A stretch of 8,613 nucleotides of DNA from DATJHM01 sp035493895 (GCA_035493895.1 DATJHM010000018.1:1-8613), one strand, 5' to 3'. Shown: positions 1 through 6,803, counted from the stretch's first letter. The notes: generated by a model not told the origin, from the letters alone. A program made the numbers and translations.

Positions 1-170
1 GTAGATTTCTTTTTCGCTCTTCACCATCAGCCCACTTCGCCTCGCAGGGCTCTTTTTGTTTGCCTGCTTATCACACGCAGCAACATATTGCCTTTCGTTT
101 AGCATCACTACTCCCCACCTTCCCACCTCATCGTGGGCTCATTTCTGTTCCTATCAAACAGAGCATCTAT

Positions 171-191
171 TGCACATGCATACCATGTGCA
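171..191. promoter_or_regulatory. Operator-like perfect dyad upstream of the ABC exporter operon
   Basis: TGCACATG (171-178) and CATGTGCA (184-191) are perfect inverted 8-bp arms around a 5-bp centre (CATAC). The dyad ends 51 bp before the exporter start, where a promoter would be expected. A poor -35-like TTGCAC (170-175) overlaps the left arm. The size, symmetry and position suit binding by a dimeric repressor of the kind (TetR, MarR, PadR) that commonly controls exporters. No regulator gene is next to it in this window. The protein that binds is unknown and the role is inferred. Confidence 0.4.
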
Positions 192-230
192 TCCATAGCC
201 CACAATATACACCTACGACGCTTTTAAGCG

Positions 231-238
231 AAAGGAAA
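231..238 (+). promoter_or_regulatory. Ribosome binding site fixing a TTG start for the first exporter gene
   Basis: A purine-rich AAAGGAAA lies so that GGA (234-236) is 6 nt before the TTG at 243. The next in-frame ATG, at 312 (residue 24), has no purine-rich stretch before it, and starting there would remove the segment leading into the first membrane helix. This favours TTG 243. Confidence 0.55.
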
Positions 239-242
239 ATAA

Positions 243-1991
243 TTGATACACGTTCAGTTGAGCCGCTACTGGCAGCTGTTGGCCCACTATCTACGGCACC
301 ATTGGCTGCGCATGAGTTTGCTGGCAGCAATTCTGTGTGGCACTATCTGTGTGCAAGTGGTCACACCACTGGTAGCGAGCTACTTCATCGACCAGGCTAC
401 CTCCGGCGGTGATCTACACGGTCTGTTCGTTCTGGCAGGACTCTCTATGGCTCTGGCTCTGGTAGGGCAGGGCCTGGCAGTCGTTGAAACCTATGTGGCC
501 GAAAATGTGAGCTGGGCGGCCACCAACGAGCTGCGTGTCGACCTTGTTGCTCATCTGCTACGGCTAGATGCCACGTTTCACACCGCCCATACACCCGGCG
601 AACTGATCGAGCGGGTAGACGGTGACGTCGCCACCCTGGCCCGCTTCTTCTCACGGTTTATAGTCTCTGTACTTGGCAACGGTCTCCTGCTATTAGGTGT
701 ACTCGGGCTACTCTATCATGTGGATTGGCGCGTAGGGCTGGCAATGAGCGCCTTTGTTGTACTGGCTCTGGTTGCCATGCTGCGCATCCATGCCGTTGCC
801 ACACCTGCCTGGATTGCGGATCGTCAGGCCAACGCCACGTTCTATGGCTTCCTGGGCGAATATCTGGCGGGCCTGGAGGATATCCGGTCCAGCGGAGCTG
901 GAGCGTTTGTGTTGTACCGCTGCGCTGAAGTAATGCGGTCATGGTTGGCCGCGACACGCAAGGCGCAGATGTGGGGCTATAGTATAGGGGCCACCAGTCA
1001 GGGAATGTTTGTACTCGGTACGGCGGTTGCCTTTGCCTTGAGTGCCATGCTGTTCAAGCTCGGCACGCTGACCATTGGTACGGTCTATCTGATCTTTCAA
1101 TGCACTGAAATGCTGCGTCGACCAACAGAGCAGCTTCGCAACGAAGTGCAGGATCTGCAACAGGCAGATGCCAGCATAACTCGTGTCGCTGCACTTCTGG
1201 GTACCGTACCACATATAGCCGATGGACCCGGCATCTCGCTACCACCTGGCCCGCTGTCAGTGGAGTTGGATGATGTCTCCTTTGGCTATGTAGAGGATGC
1301 CCCGGTTCTGCACAATATCAATGTGTCACTCACACCAGGTCGCGTGCTGGGCGTGGTGGGACGCACTGGTAGCGGCAAAACAACGCTCACACGGCTCCTC
1401 ATGCGCTTCTACGATCCAATGCAGGGTGTCGTACGCCTGGGGGGTGTAGACGTACAAGCGGCTTGCCTTGCAGCAGTGCGTGCACGCGTCGGCCTGGTCT
1501 CACAGGAGGTACACCTCTTCCATGCCAGCATACGCGACAACCTGACTCTTTTCGACGATAGCGTATCGGATGAGCGAATTAGCGCCGTACTGGAAACTCT
1601 GGGCCTGACCGGCTGGCTCCAGGAACTACCACACGGACTGGATACCCCACTCCAGTCCGGAGGCGCAGGACTCTCCGCCGGGCAGGCGCAGGTACTGGCT
1701 TGCGCACGTATTCTGTTGCGTGATCCCGATCTGGTCATCCTGGACGAGCCATCCTCACGCCTGGACCCGGCTACGGACCGGCTGGTGCACACGGCGCTGG
1801 GTCGGCTACTCGACGGTCGTACCGGCATCATTGTGGCGCACCGACTGGCTACGCTCGCCTATGCCGATGACATTCTTATTCTGGAAGACGGGCAGGTCCG
1901 CGAGCACGGTCCACGACTTGCCCTTGCTAGCGACCCCACTTCACGCTTCGCCGAATTGCTGCGGGTCGAAACTTCGGAGGTCTTGCTATGA
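243..1991 (+). CDS. ABC exporter half-transporter, canonical ATPase subunit of a heterodimer
   Basis: This is an inner-membrane exporter subunit with a fused membrane and ATPase domain (582 aa, the usual half-exporter length). Hydrophobic segments lie near residues 24-48, 59-81, 139-159, 161-181, 249-271 and 275-290. The ATPase domain has an A-loop Tyr349, Walker A GRTGSGKTT (373-381), Q-loop Gln421, signature LSAGQ (477-481), Walker B LVILDE with catalytic Glu502, D-loop SSRLD (504-508) and H-loop His533. The ATPase site is therefore complete. The signature has Ala where the consensus LSGGQ has Gly. The start is TTG, chosen on its ribosome binding site. The stop overlaps the ATG of the next gene by 4 bp (ATGA), so the two are translated together and almost certainly form a heterodimer. 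There is no peptidase C39 domain. The exported substrate, whether drug, lipid or peptide, cannot be told from sequence. Confidence 0.93.
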   Translation: MIHVQLSRYWQLLAHYLRHHWLRMSLLAAILCGTICVQVVTPLVASYFIDQATSGGDLHGLFVLAGLSMALALVGQGLAVVETYVAENVSWAATNELRVDLVAHLLRLDATFHTAHTPGELIERVDGDVATLARFFSRFIVSVLGNGLLLLGVLGLLYHVDWRVGLAMSAFVVLALVAMLRIHAVATPAWIADRQANATFYGFLGEYLAGLEDIRSSGAGAFVLYRCAEVMRSWLAATRKAQMWGYSIGATSQGMFVLGTAVAFALSAMLFKLGTLTIGTVYLIFQCTEMLRRPTEQLRNEVQDLQQADASITRVAALLGTVPHIADGPGISLPPGPLSVELDDVSFGYVEDAPVLHNINVSLTPGRVLGVVGRTGSGKTTLTRLLMRFYDPMQGVVRLGGVDVQAACLAAVRARVGLVSQEVHLFHASIRDNLTLFDDSVSDERISAVLETLGLTGWLQELPHGLDTPLQSGGAGLSAGQAQVLACARILLRDPDLVILDEPSSRLDPATDRLVHTALGRLLDGRTGIIVAHRLATLAYADDILILEDGQVREHGPRLALASDPTSRFAELLRVETSEVLL

Positions 1992-3775
1992 AACCACTTC
2001 CAACCTGGCGTTATCTGCTGAAGATGGCTCGCTACAAGCCCTGGCTCTACCTGCTCCACGCAACATTGTGGGGCACGTACAATCTGTCATGGTTTCTGGC
2101 TGGATTGCTCGTACAGGCCTTCTTCGATACACTCACAGGACAAACGCACCTGACTATGGGTACAACGGGACTGATCGTGCTGCTGGTGGTGCTCGCAGTG
2201 AGCCGAGTGGCAGTGTGGCTCACTGGTGGCTTTGTAGAAATCCTCATGCGCTTCACCATGAGCGGACTGTTACGCCGTAATTTGCTACGACACATCCTGG
2301 AGCGGCCGGGGGCCCAGGCTTTGCCCTACTCTATAGGCGAGACCATCAGCCGCTTCCGCGACGATGCCTATCAGGGTGAGGACGGCGTGGATTGGAGTGA
2401 CGAGATCGTGGTCCAGGGCCTGTTTGCCGTGGGGGCATTTCTGGTGCTCCTGCACATTAACGTCATCATGACCCTGGTCGTCATCCTGCCCCTCGTGGTC
2501 GTGACCATCATAGCGCGACGAGCAAGCACCGCCCTGGGTCGCTATCGTGCCGCTAGCAGCCAGGCCAGCAGTCAGGTCACCGGAGCAATCGGCGATATCC
2601 TGGGGGCAGTCCAGACGGTGCAGGCTGCCAGTGCTGAAAAGCGAATCCTGGCCCGCTTCCGACAACTGAACGAGCAACGCCGTAAAGCCATGCTGGCCGA
2701 TCGCCTGACAACGCAGTCTCTGGATGCCATCACGGCCAATACCGTGAGCATAGGCACTGGTCTGATCATGCTGCTGGCGGCTGGCAACCTGCGCAATGGC
2801 AGCCTGACCGTGGGCGACTTTGCCCTGTTTGTCTCGTACCTGGCATTCATCGCTGACTTTACCTCTGGACTCGGCAAGTTCCTGGCCCACTATCAGCAGA
2901 CCGGCGTCGCCTTTACACGCATGAACGACTTATTAGGAGATGCGCCACCGAGCGCACTGGTGGAACACTCCCCGTTGTACCTGCGCGGACCCATGCCCAC
3001 CATACCACCACCACCACCAGCCAGTAGCGCCACCGAGCGGTTGCATCTCCTGGAGACGCGAGGGCTGACCTACCGCCATCCGCAATCTGGGCGCGGTATC
3101 GCCAACGTGGATCTGTGCCTGTCACGTGGCACTCTGACGGTAGTGACGGGGCACACTGGTAGCGGCAAGACAACGCTTTTGCAGACCCTCCTGGGTTTGC
3201 TGCCCCGGGAGGCGGGCGAGATTTGCTGGAATGGCCACATCGTTGACGATCCAGCTTCTTTCCTTATACCTCCTCACGCAGCGTACACAGCCCAGGTCCC
3301 GCGCCTGTTCAGCGAGACGCTCAAACAGAACATCCTCCTGGGACGACCTGACGATTCAGCGTCCCTGGTTGCCGCCGTGCGAGGTGCCGTCCTCGAACAC
3401 GATGTACAGGCCCTCGAGGTAGGATTGGAGACGCCAGTGGGCACCCGTGGCGTCAAGCTCTCAGGAGGCCAGGTACAACGTACAGCAGCTGCACGTATGC
3501 TAGTGCGTTCCGCCGAACTGTTGGTGATTGATGACCTATCCAGCGCACTGGACGTCGAGACCGAACGGACCCTCTGGGAACGCATCCTTGAGCGTGAAGA
3601 TACGACCTGCCTGGTCGTCACGCATCGACGCGCCGCCCTGCAACGTGCCGATCACATCATCGTGCTCAAAGATGGCAGGGTCGACGCGGAAGGGACACTG
3701 GACGAGTTACTAGTGAGCAATGAGGAAATGAGGAGGTTGTGGCAGGAAGACTATAAGGGAATGGGCATAAGTTAA
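1988..3775 (+). CDS. ABC exporter half-transporter, degenerate ATPase subunit of a heterodimer
   Basis: This is the partner subunit (595 aa), with a membrane domain at about 15-305 and an ATPase domain at about 352-590. Visible motifs are A-loop Tyr362, Walker A GHTGSGKTT (388-396), Q-loop Gln436, consensus signature LSGGQ (491-495), Walker B LLVIDD with Asp515, D-loop SSALD (518-522) and H-loop His546. The residue after the Walker B Asp is Asp516 rather than the catalytic Glu. Heterodimeric exporters such as TM287/288 and BmrCD show the same change at their non-hydrolysing site. A linker with five consecutive prolines (340-344) joins the domains. GGAGG (1976-1980) sits 7 nt before the ATG, inside the end of the previous gene, and the ATGA overlap implies coupling. 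The operon appears to end here, since a large palindrome follows 8 bp after the stop. Confidence 0.93.
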   Translation: MKPLPTWRYLLKMARYKPWLYLLHATLWGTYNLSWFLAGLLVQAFFDTLTGQTHLTMGTTGLIVLLVVLAVSRVAVWLTGGFVEILMRFTMSGLLRRNLLRHILERPGAQALPYSIGETISRFRDDAYQGEDGVDWSDEIVVQGLFAVGAFLVLLHINVIMTLVVILPLVVVTIIARRASTALGRYRAASSQASSQVTGAIGDILGAVQTVQAASAEKRILARFRQLNEQRRKAMLADRLTTQSLDAITANTVSIGTGLIMLLAAGNLRNGSLTVGDFALFVSYLAFIADFTSGLGKFLAHYQQTGVAFTRMNDLLGDAPPSALVEHSPLYLRGPMPTIPPPPPASSATERLHLLETRGLTYRHPQSGRGIANVDLCLSRGTLTVVTGHTGSGKTTLLQTLLGLLPREAGEICWNGHIVDDPASFLIPPHAAYTAQVPRLFSETLKQNILLGRPDDSASLVAAVRGAVLEHDVQALEVGLETPVGTRGVKLSGGQVQRTAAARMLVRSAELLVIDDLSSALDVETERTLWERILEREDTTCLVVTHRRAALQRADHIIVLKDGRVDAEGTLDELLVSNEEMRRLWQEDYKGMGIS

Positions 3776-3783
3776 AATTTGAA

Positions 3784-3848
3784 TACCAATACTTGGCGCA
3801 TCGAGCGGGGATAATCCCTAAATCCGCTCGATATGCCAAGTATTGGTA
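3784..3848. repeat. 65-bp near-perfect palindrome after the ABC exporter operon
   Basis: The 25-nt arms, 3784-3808 and 3824-3848, match as inverted repeats at 23 of 25 positions. The two mismatches are adjacent (GC at 3798-3799 against the right arm), and one of them would be a G-U pair in RNA. The central 15 nt contain GGGAT and ATCCC, which can pair in an alternative register. The palindrome begins 8 bp after the exporter stop and ends 178 bp before gabT. No T-run follows on either strand, so it is not a textbook intrinsic terminator. It could be a U-less terminator and 3'-end stabiliser, a REP- or MITE-like dispersed element, or a binding site. No flanking target duplication was evident. 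Confidence 0.75.
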
Positions 3849-4026
3849 CACCAGCACTTATCCGCGCTGAGATGTGCTCAAATGGGATACAAAACATACA
3901 GAGAGAGAGAAGTTGAAGATGGATAATCATTGAGCGAGAACCAGTATGATAAAATGAGCAAAGAGACTCCATGCAACGATGCACGGAGTCAGTACAACAG
4001 AGCTACTCTGGCATGCAGGAGGCTTT
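3849..4026 (+). other. Leader region of gabT with a small hairpin
   Basis: This is AT-rich spacer between the palindrome and gabT, with a short GA-repeat around 3900-3911. A -10-like TATGAT (3945-3950) is present, but I see no good -35 at the right distance, so the promoter is unresolved. An 11-nt inverted repeat with one mismatch (3965-3975 and 3980-3990, loop ACGA) would form a hairpin in the leader RNA, ending 26 nt before the gabT ribosome binding site. An ATG at 3979, in frame with gabT, lies inside this hairpin and has no ribosome binding site, which argues against it as the start. Confidence 0.45.
4017..4022 (+). promoter_or_regulatory. Shine-Dalgarno AGGAGG fixing the gabT start at 4027
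   Basis: A full AGGAGG consensus ends 4 nt before ATG 4027. Spacing is slightly short, but the match is the strongest in the leader. It supports 4027 over the in-frame ATG at 3979, which would add 16 residues not expected for the family. Confidence 0.7.
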
Positions 4027-5361
4027 ATGAGCAGTGATACCTTACCTCTCTCCCTTCCCGGGGCAAAATCGCAGGATCTGCTGGCACGACGGCAGGCTGC
4101 GGTAGCACGTGGCGTCTCTTCAACCATGAACGTTTTCGCCGCGAAAGCGGAAGGCGCGGTGATAGAAGACGTCGATGGAAACCGTTTTCTGGATTTCGCA
4201 GGCGGCATCGGGACAATGAACGTCGGACACACCCGCCCGGAGGTAACCAGCGCGATTCAGGCACAGGCGGAAAAATTCACGCACACCTGCTTCAGCGTCG
4301 TCATGTACGAAGCGTATGTCGAACTGGCAGAACGTCTGGCCAGATTAACCCCTGGCACCTTTCCCAAAAAAGCGCTGTTCTTGAATAGTGGGGCAGAAGC
4401 CGTCGAGAATGCCGTAAAGATTGCACGCTATGCGACCGGCCGACCCGCAATCATCACCTTCGATAACGCCTATCACGGGCGAACGCTGCTGACCATGACC
4501 ATGACTGCCAAAGTGAAGCCCTATAAGCATCGCTTTGGTCCCTATGCACCGGAATTTTATCGCGCCCCATTCCCCTATGCCTACCGTATGAATATGACAC
4601 CCTCCGAAGCCTCACGCGCCTGCCTGCGCGCGCTAGAACGCATGTTTGTCGGCGAGGTTGCCGCGGACCAGGTAGCGGCTATCATCATTGAACCAGTACA
4701 GGGCGAAGGTGGCTTCATGATTGCGCCTCCGGGCTTCCTCCGCGATCTGAAAGCACTATGTGAGCAGCACGGTATCCTGTTTATTGCCGATGAAATCCAG
4801 ACCGGTTTCGGTCGTACCGGCAAAATGTTCGCCGTCGAGCATGATGGCGTCGAGCCGGATATGGTGATCGTCGCCAAATCGATCGCCGCCGGTCTGCCAC
4901 TAAGCGGTGTGATTGGACGAGCCGAGCTCATGGATGCCCCACCCCCGGGAACGTTGGGAGGAACCTATAGCGGCAACCCGGTGGCCTGTGCCGCTGCACT
5001 CGCCGTGCTCGATCTCTATGAGCGGGAGGATATGGCGGGTCGCTCGCGTCATATCGGGGAGAAGGTGCTGCAACATTTCGTCTCACTGCAAAATCGCTAT
5101 GCCTTCGTTGGAGAAGCACGTGGCCTCGGCGGCATGGTTGCGATGGAGATCGTAAAGGATCACGAGAGCAAAGAGCCGGATGTCTCCACCACCAGCCAGC
5201 TCCTCGCTGCCGCACACGCACGCGGCCTGATTTTGCTCAGGGCCGGTATGTATGACAATGTCATCCGCACACTGGTACCCCTCACCATTACCGATGAACA
5301 GCTACAGGAGGCCCTGACTATCTTTGACGACGCCTTTGCCAGCATTGCCTCTGGACAATAG
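4027..5361 (+). CDS. gabT: 4-aminobutyrate-type aminotransferase (class III, PLP-dependent)
   Basis: This is a predicted cytoplasmic fold-type I PLP enzyme of 444 aa, the usual GabT length. GabT moves the amino group of GABA to 2-oxoglutarate, giving succinate semialdehyde and glutamate. Visible features are the cofactor-phosphate loop SGAEAVENA (from 121), Tyr149-His-Gly for ring stacking, IIIEPVQGEGG with Glu222, Asp255 in ADEIQTG for the pyridine nitrogen, the Schiff-base lysine Lys284 in AKSIAAGLPLSG, and Thr313 in GGTYSGNP. From memory the whole length resembles E. coli GabT, including DFAGGI, HTCF and LILL near the C-terminus. No succinate-semialdehyde dehydrogenase is adjacent, so the pathway link is inferred. 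Related omega-amino acid transaminases that act on 5-aminovalerate or beta-alanine cannot be excluded. It is transcribed alone and converges on the class IV aminotransferase gene. Confidence 0.88.
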   Translation: MSSDTLPLSLPGAKSQDLLARRQAAVARGVSSTMNVFAAKAEGAVIEDVDGNRFLDFAGGIGTMNVGHTRPEVTSAIQAQAEKFTHTCFSVVMYEAYVELAERLARLTPGTFPKKALFLNSGAEAVENAVKIARYATGRPAIITFDNAYHGRTLLTMTMTAKVKPYKHRFGPYAPEFYRAPFPYAYRMNMTPSEASRACLRALERMFVGEVAADQVAAIIIEPVQGEGGFMIAPPGFLRDLKALCEQHGILFIADEIQTGFGRTGKMFAVEHDGVEPDMVIVAKSIAAGLPLSGVIGRAELMDAPPPGTLGGTYSGNPVACAAALAVLDLYEREDMAGRSRHIGEKVLQHFVSLQNRYAFVGEARGLGGMVAMEIVKDHESKEPDVSTTSQLLAAAHARGLILLRAGMYDNVIRTLVPLTITDEQLQEALTIFDDAFASIASGQ

Positions 5362-5371
5362 GTGCCACGCC

Positions 5372-5420
5372 GCTCTATGGCTGACCCGGCTTATCGTCCT
5401 GGTCGGGTCAGCTATAGAGC
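5372..5420. terminator. Bidirectional terminator-like hairpin between convergent aminotransferase genes
   Basis: Arms 5372-5388 and 5404-5420 (17 nt) are complementary except for one G-U-type position, with a loop of about 15 nt that can shorten by extra pairing. The stem starts 10 bp after the gabT stop and ends 4 bp before the stop of the minus-strand class IV aminotransferase gene. It can therefore form in both transcripts. Only a weakly T-rich CTATTTC follows on the + strand and nothing T-rich on the minus strand. Confidence 0.65.
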
Positions 5421-5424
5421 TATT

Positions 5425-6270
5425 TCAATGAAACTCCCCCCGTTCAATCATCGCAATAAAGCGTTGTTCCAGTTCGTACGTACGCGGACCCGGCTTGCCA
5501 GCTCCGATAACGATATCATCGATCTGAACAATAGGTGTGATCTCCTTAGAAGAAGAAGTGATAAACGCTTCATCAATGCTGGACAGTTCGGTCAACAGAA
5601 TGGGACGCTCTTCAATCGCAAAACGTCCCATCGCCAGCTCCAGCACCGTATTGCGCGTGACCCCAAACAGGATGCCCTCGCGTGGCGTGATCAGCGTATC
5701 GCCACGAAAGACAAAGAAATTGCTACGCGTGCCCTCCAACACATGTCCCTGCTCGTTGACAAACAGTGCATCGGCCGCCCCTTGCCGCGCAGCCTGCTTG
5801 AGCGAGCGAATCGCGGCCACGTAGTTAGAGGTCTTCGCTTCAGGGGTAACACGCGTCAGATGGCTGGTAATCAGCTTGACGCCCCGCGCAAATCGCTCCA
5901 TATCGCGCTCCTCCAACGGCGTGATCAGGACCGCCAGATGGGGATGATCAGATGGCAACACGCCGTCCTCACTCTCTCCACCTGTCACCAGAATGCGCAG
6001 CGTAGCATGTTTATAGGCATTGCGCTCGATCACCTGCTGAATAATCCCGGCCAGAAATTCGTGCGTAAAAGGCATCTCCAGCTCAATCAGGGCTGCTGAA
6101 CGAAAAAGCCGGTTCAGATGCTCATCGAGATGAAAAGGACGCCGATCATAGGTGCGGAAAGATTCGAATGCGCTATACCCACGCAATACCGCAACATCGT
6201 TGAGGGAGAGTGTGGCTTCATGCGGGTGAACCCATTTACCAGACACATACCACCAGGCTTGCGTATCCAT
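5425..6270 (-). CDS. Class IV PLP-dependent aminotransferase (BCAT / D-amino acid transaminase / ADC lyase superfamily)
   Basis: This is a 281-aa fold-type IV PLP enzyme. The catalytic lysine is Lys146 (EAKTSNY), the cofactor glutamate is Glu180 in EGTRSNFF, and the phosphate-binding turn is GVTRNTV (203-209). The C-terminal block TSSSKEITPI (239-247 region) resembles the TSTTSEITPV of Bacillus D-amino acid transaminase. The loop after VTGG (96-107) has Ser, Glu and Asp where that enzyme has its carboxylate-binding Arg and His. It also lacks the typical branched-chain motif. Substrate is therefore open: branched-chain L-amino acids, D-amino acids, an amine, or aminodeoxychorismate lyase activity. 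The start ATG is preceded by AAAGGGAAAA about 10 nt upstream. It lies 33 bp downstream of the EVE gene on the same strand and is probably co-transcribed with it. Confidence 0.87.
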   Translation of the reverse strand: MDTQAWWYVSGKWVHPHEATLSLNDVAVLRGYSAFESFRTYDRRPFHLDEHLNRLFRSAALIELEMPFTHEFLAGIIQQVIERNAYKHATLRILVTGGESEDGVLPSDHPHLAVLITPLEERDMERFARGVKLITSHLTRVTPEAKTSNYVAAIRSLKQAARQGAADALFVNEQGHVLEGTRSNFFVFRGDTLITPREGILFGVTRNTVLELAMGRFAIEERPILLTELSSIDEAFITSSSKEITPIVQIDDIVIGAGKPGPRTYELEQRFIAMIERGEFH

Positions 6271-6303
6271 TGTTGATTTTCCCTTTCAGAAATAGAGACG
6301 TTC

Positions 6304-6705
6304 TCAGAGGACCTGTTTTTCTTTCAGCCAGGCAACAAACTCATCCGGCATACTCATCGTTGAGAGCCGGCTTTGACGAATCAGGCTCCAGGTATCGAAG
6401 AGATGGCTCTCTTTGATTTCGCGCAACGTCACGGGACGTTTCAGATAACGCACAAAAGCAACATCCACCACCCAGCTTTTGCTCTCCACGGGATCTGGTC
6501 GCGGCTCAGAAATCACGCGCGCCAGCCCGACCAGTGCCGCCTCACCCATACTATGATAAATAAATACCTCGTCACCAGGCCGCATTGAGCGGATAACAAT
6601 GAGCGCCTGCGCATTGCGCACACCATCCCAGGTCGTCGTTTTGTCTTGCTCCAGCTGAGCAATGGAATAGGTCTCAGGATCAGTCTTGGCAAGAAAATAG
6701 GCCAT
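6304..6705 (-). CDS. Stand-alone EVE domain protein (PUA-like, thymocyte nuclear protein 1 family)
   Basis: The 133-aa protein is nearly all EVE domain. Motifs expected for the family are the N-terminal MAYFLAKTDPETYS, WDGVRN (26-31), the GD turn (44-45), the YHS strand (50-52), the VVDV strand (79-82) and RQSRLS (110-115). EVE domains are PUA-like relatives of YTH domains. They form an aromatic pocket that, where studied, reads modified bases in DNA or RNA. The bacterial stand-alone form has no settled function. Minus-strand AGAGG (6719-6715) lies 9 nt before the ATG and supports the start. It is the first gene of a two-gene unit with the class IV aminotransferase. No methyltransferase or restriction gene is nearby, so a link to base modification is not supported by context. 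Confidence 0.88.
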   Translation of the reverse strand: MAYFLAKTDPETYSIAQLEQDKTTTWDGVRNAQALIVIRSMRPGDEVFIYHSMGEAALVGLARVISEPRPDPVESKSWVVDVAFVRYLKRPVTLREIKESHLFDTWSLIRQSRLSTMSMPDEFVAWLKEKQVL

Positions 6706-6773
6706 AAAAATATACCTCTTCCGGCTTTCCCACCGTTTCTGGATATCGTGCTGAGAGAAAGCATTTCGTTACC

Positions 6774-6803
6774 ATCTTACCGCGTCCAACCAGCATCTCA
6801 CAA
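6774..6803 (-). promoter_or_regulatory. Candidate sigma-70-type promoter for the EVE / aminotransferase unit
   Basis: Read on the minus strand, TTGTGA (6803-6798) and TAAGAT (6779-6774) are separated by 18 bp and each match 4 of 6 consensus positions. Transcription would begin near 6767, leaving a leader of about 60 nt. An A-run on this strand (6848-6841) lies farther upstream and could act as curved or UP-like DNA. The match was found by eye and is moderate. Confidence 0.3.

Larger units (their letters stand above)
1..242. other. Non-coding region upstream of the ABC exporter operon
   Basis: No convincing gene is seen here. The open frames run through low-complexity, Cys/His/Thr/Pro-rich translations that resemble no protein family. 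It holds the exporter's leader and a dyad at 171-191. A weak terminator-like hairpin is present on the + strand: AGCCC at 29-33 pairs with GGGCT at 47-51, followed by a T-run at 53-57, which could end a gene lying to the left. On the minus strand an ATG at 26-24 opens a frame that leaves the window (MVKSEKEIY), so a divergent gene could start here, but nine codons are too few to call. A 6-bp inverted repeat (TCTGTT at 144-149, AACAGA at 157-162) lies just upstream of the dyad. No clear -10/-35 pair could be assigned. Confidence 0.6.

Noticed and set aside
29..57. Intrinsic terminator at the left edge
   Set aside because: The stem is only 5 bp with a 13-nt loop. The T-run is suggestive, but no upstream gene is visible to support it as a separate feature.
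56..412. 118-codon + strand open frame overlapping the exporter start
   Set aside because: Its translation is low-complexity and rich in His, Cys, Thr and Pro, it lacks a ribosome binding site, and most of its second half is an out-of-frame reading of the exporter gene.
1720..2280. 186-codon + strand open frame spanning the junction of the two exporter genes
   Set aside because: It overlaps the Walker B and H-loop region of subunit 1 and the start of subunit 2 in another frame, and has no family resemblance.
2285..2890. 201-codon minus-strand open frame inside the second exporter gene
   Set aside because: It is antisense to conserved membrane-domain sequence and its Gln/His/Asp-rich translation looks like a shadow of that coding frame.
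3784..3848. Palindrome as a CRISPR repeat or insertion-sequence end
   Set aside because: There is a single copy with no spacers, no transposase and no visible target-site duplication. It is kept only as an unclassified palindrome.
5362..6099. 245-codon + strand open frame starting right after the gabT stop
   Set aside because: It lies antisense to the well-supported class IV aminotransferase, its translation resembles no family, and it runs through the terminator hairpin.
6304..6705. EVE protein as part of a defence island
   Set aside because: No nuclease, McrBC-type NTPase, methyltransferase or other defence gene is in the window. The neighbours are metabolic.
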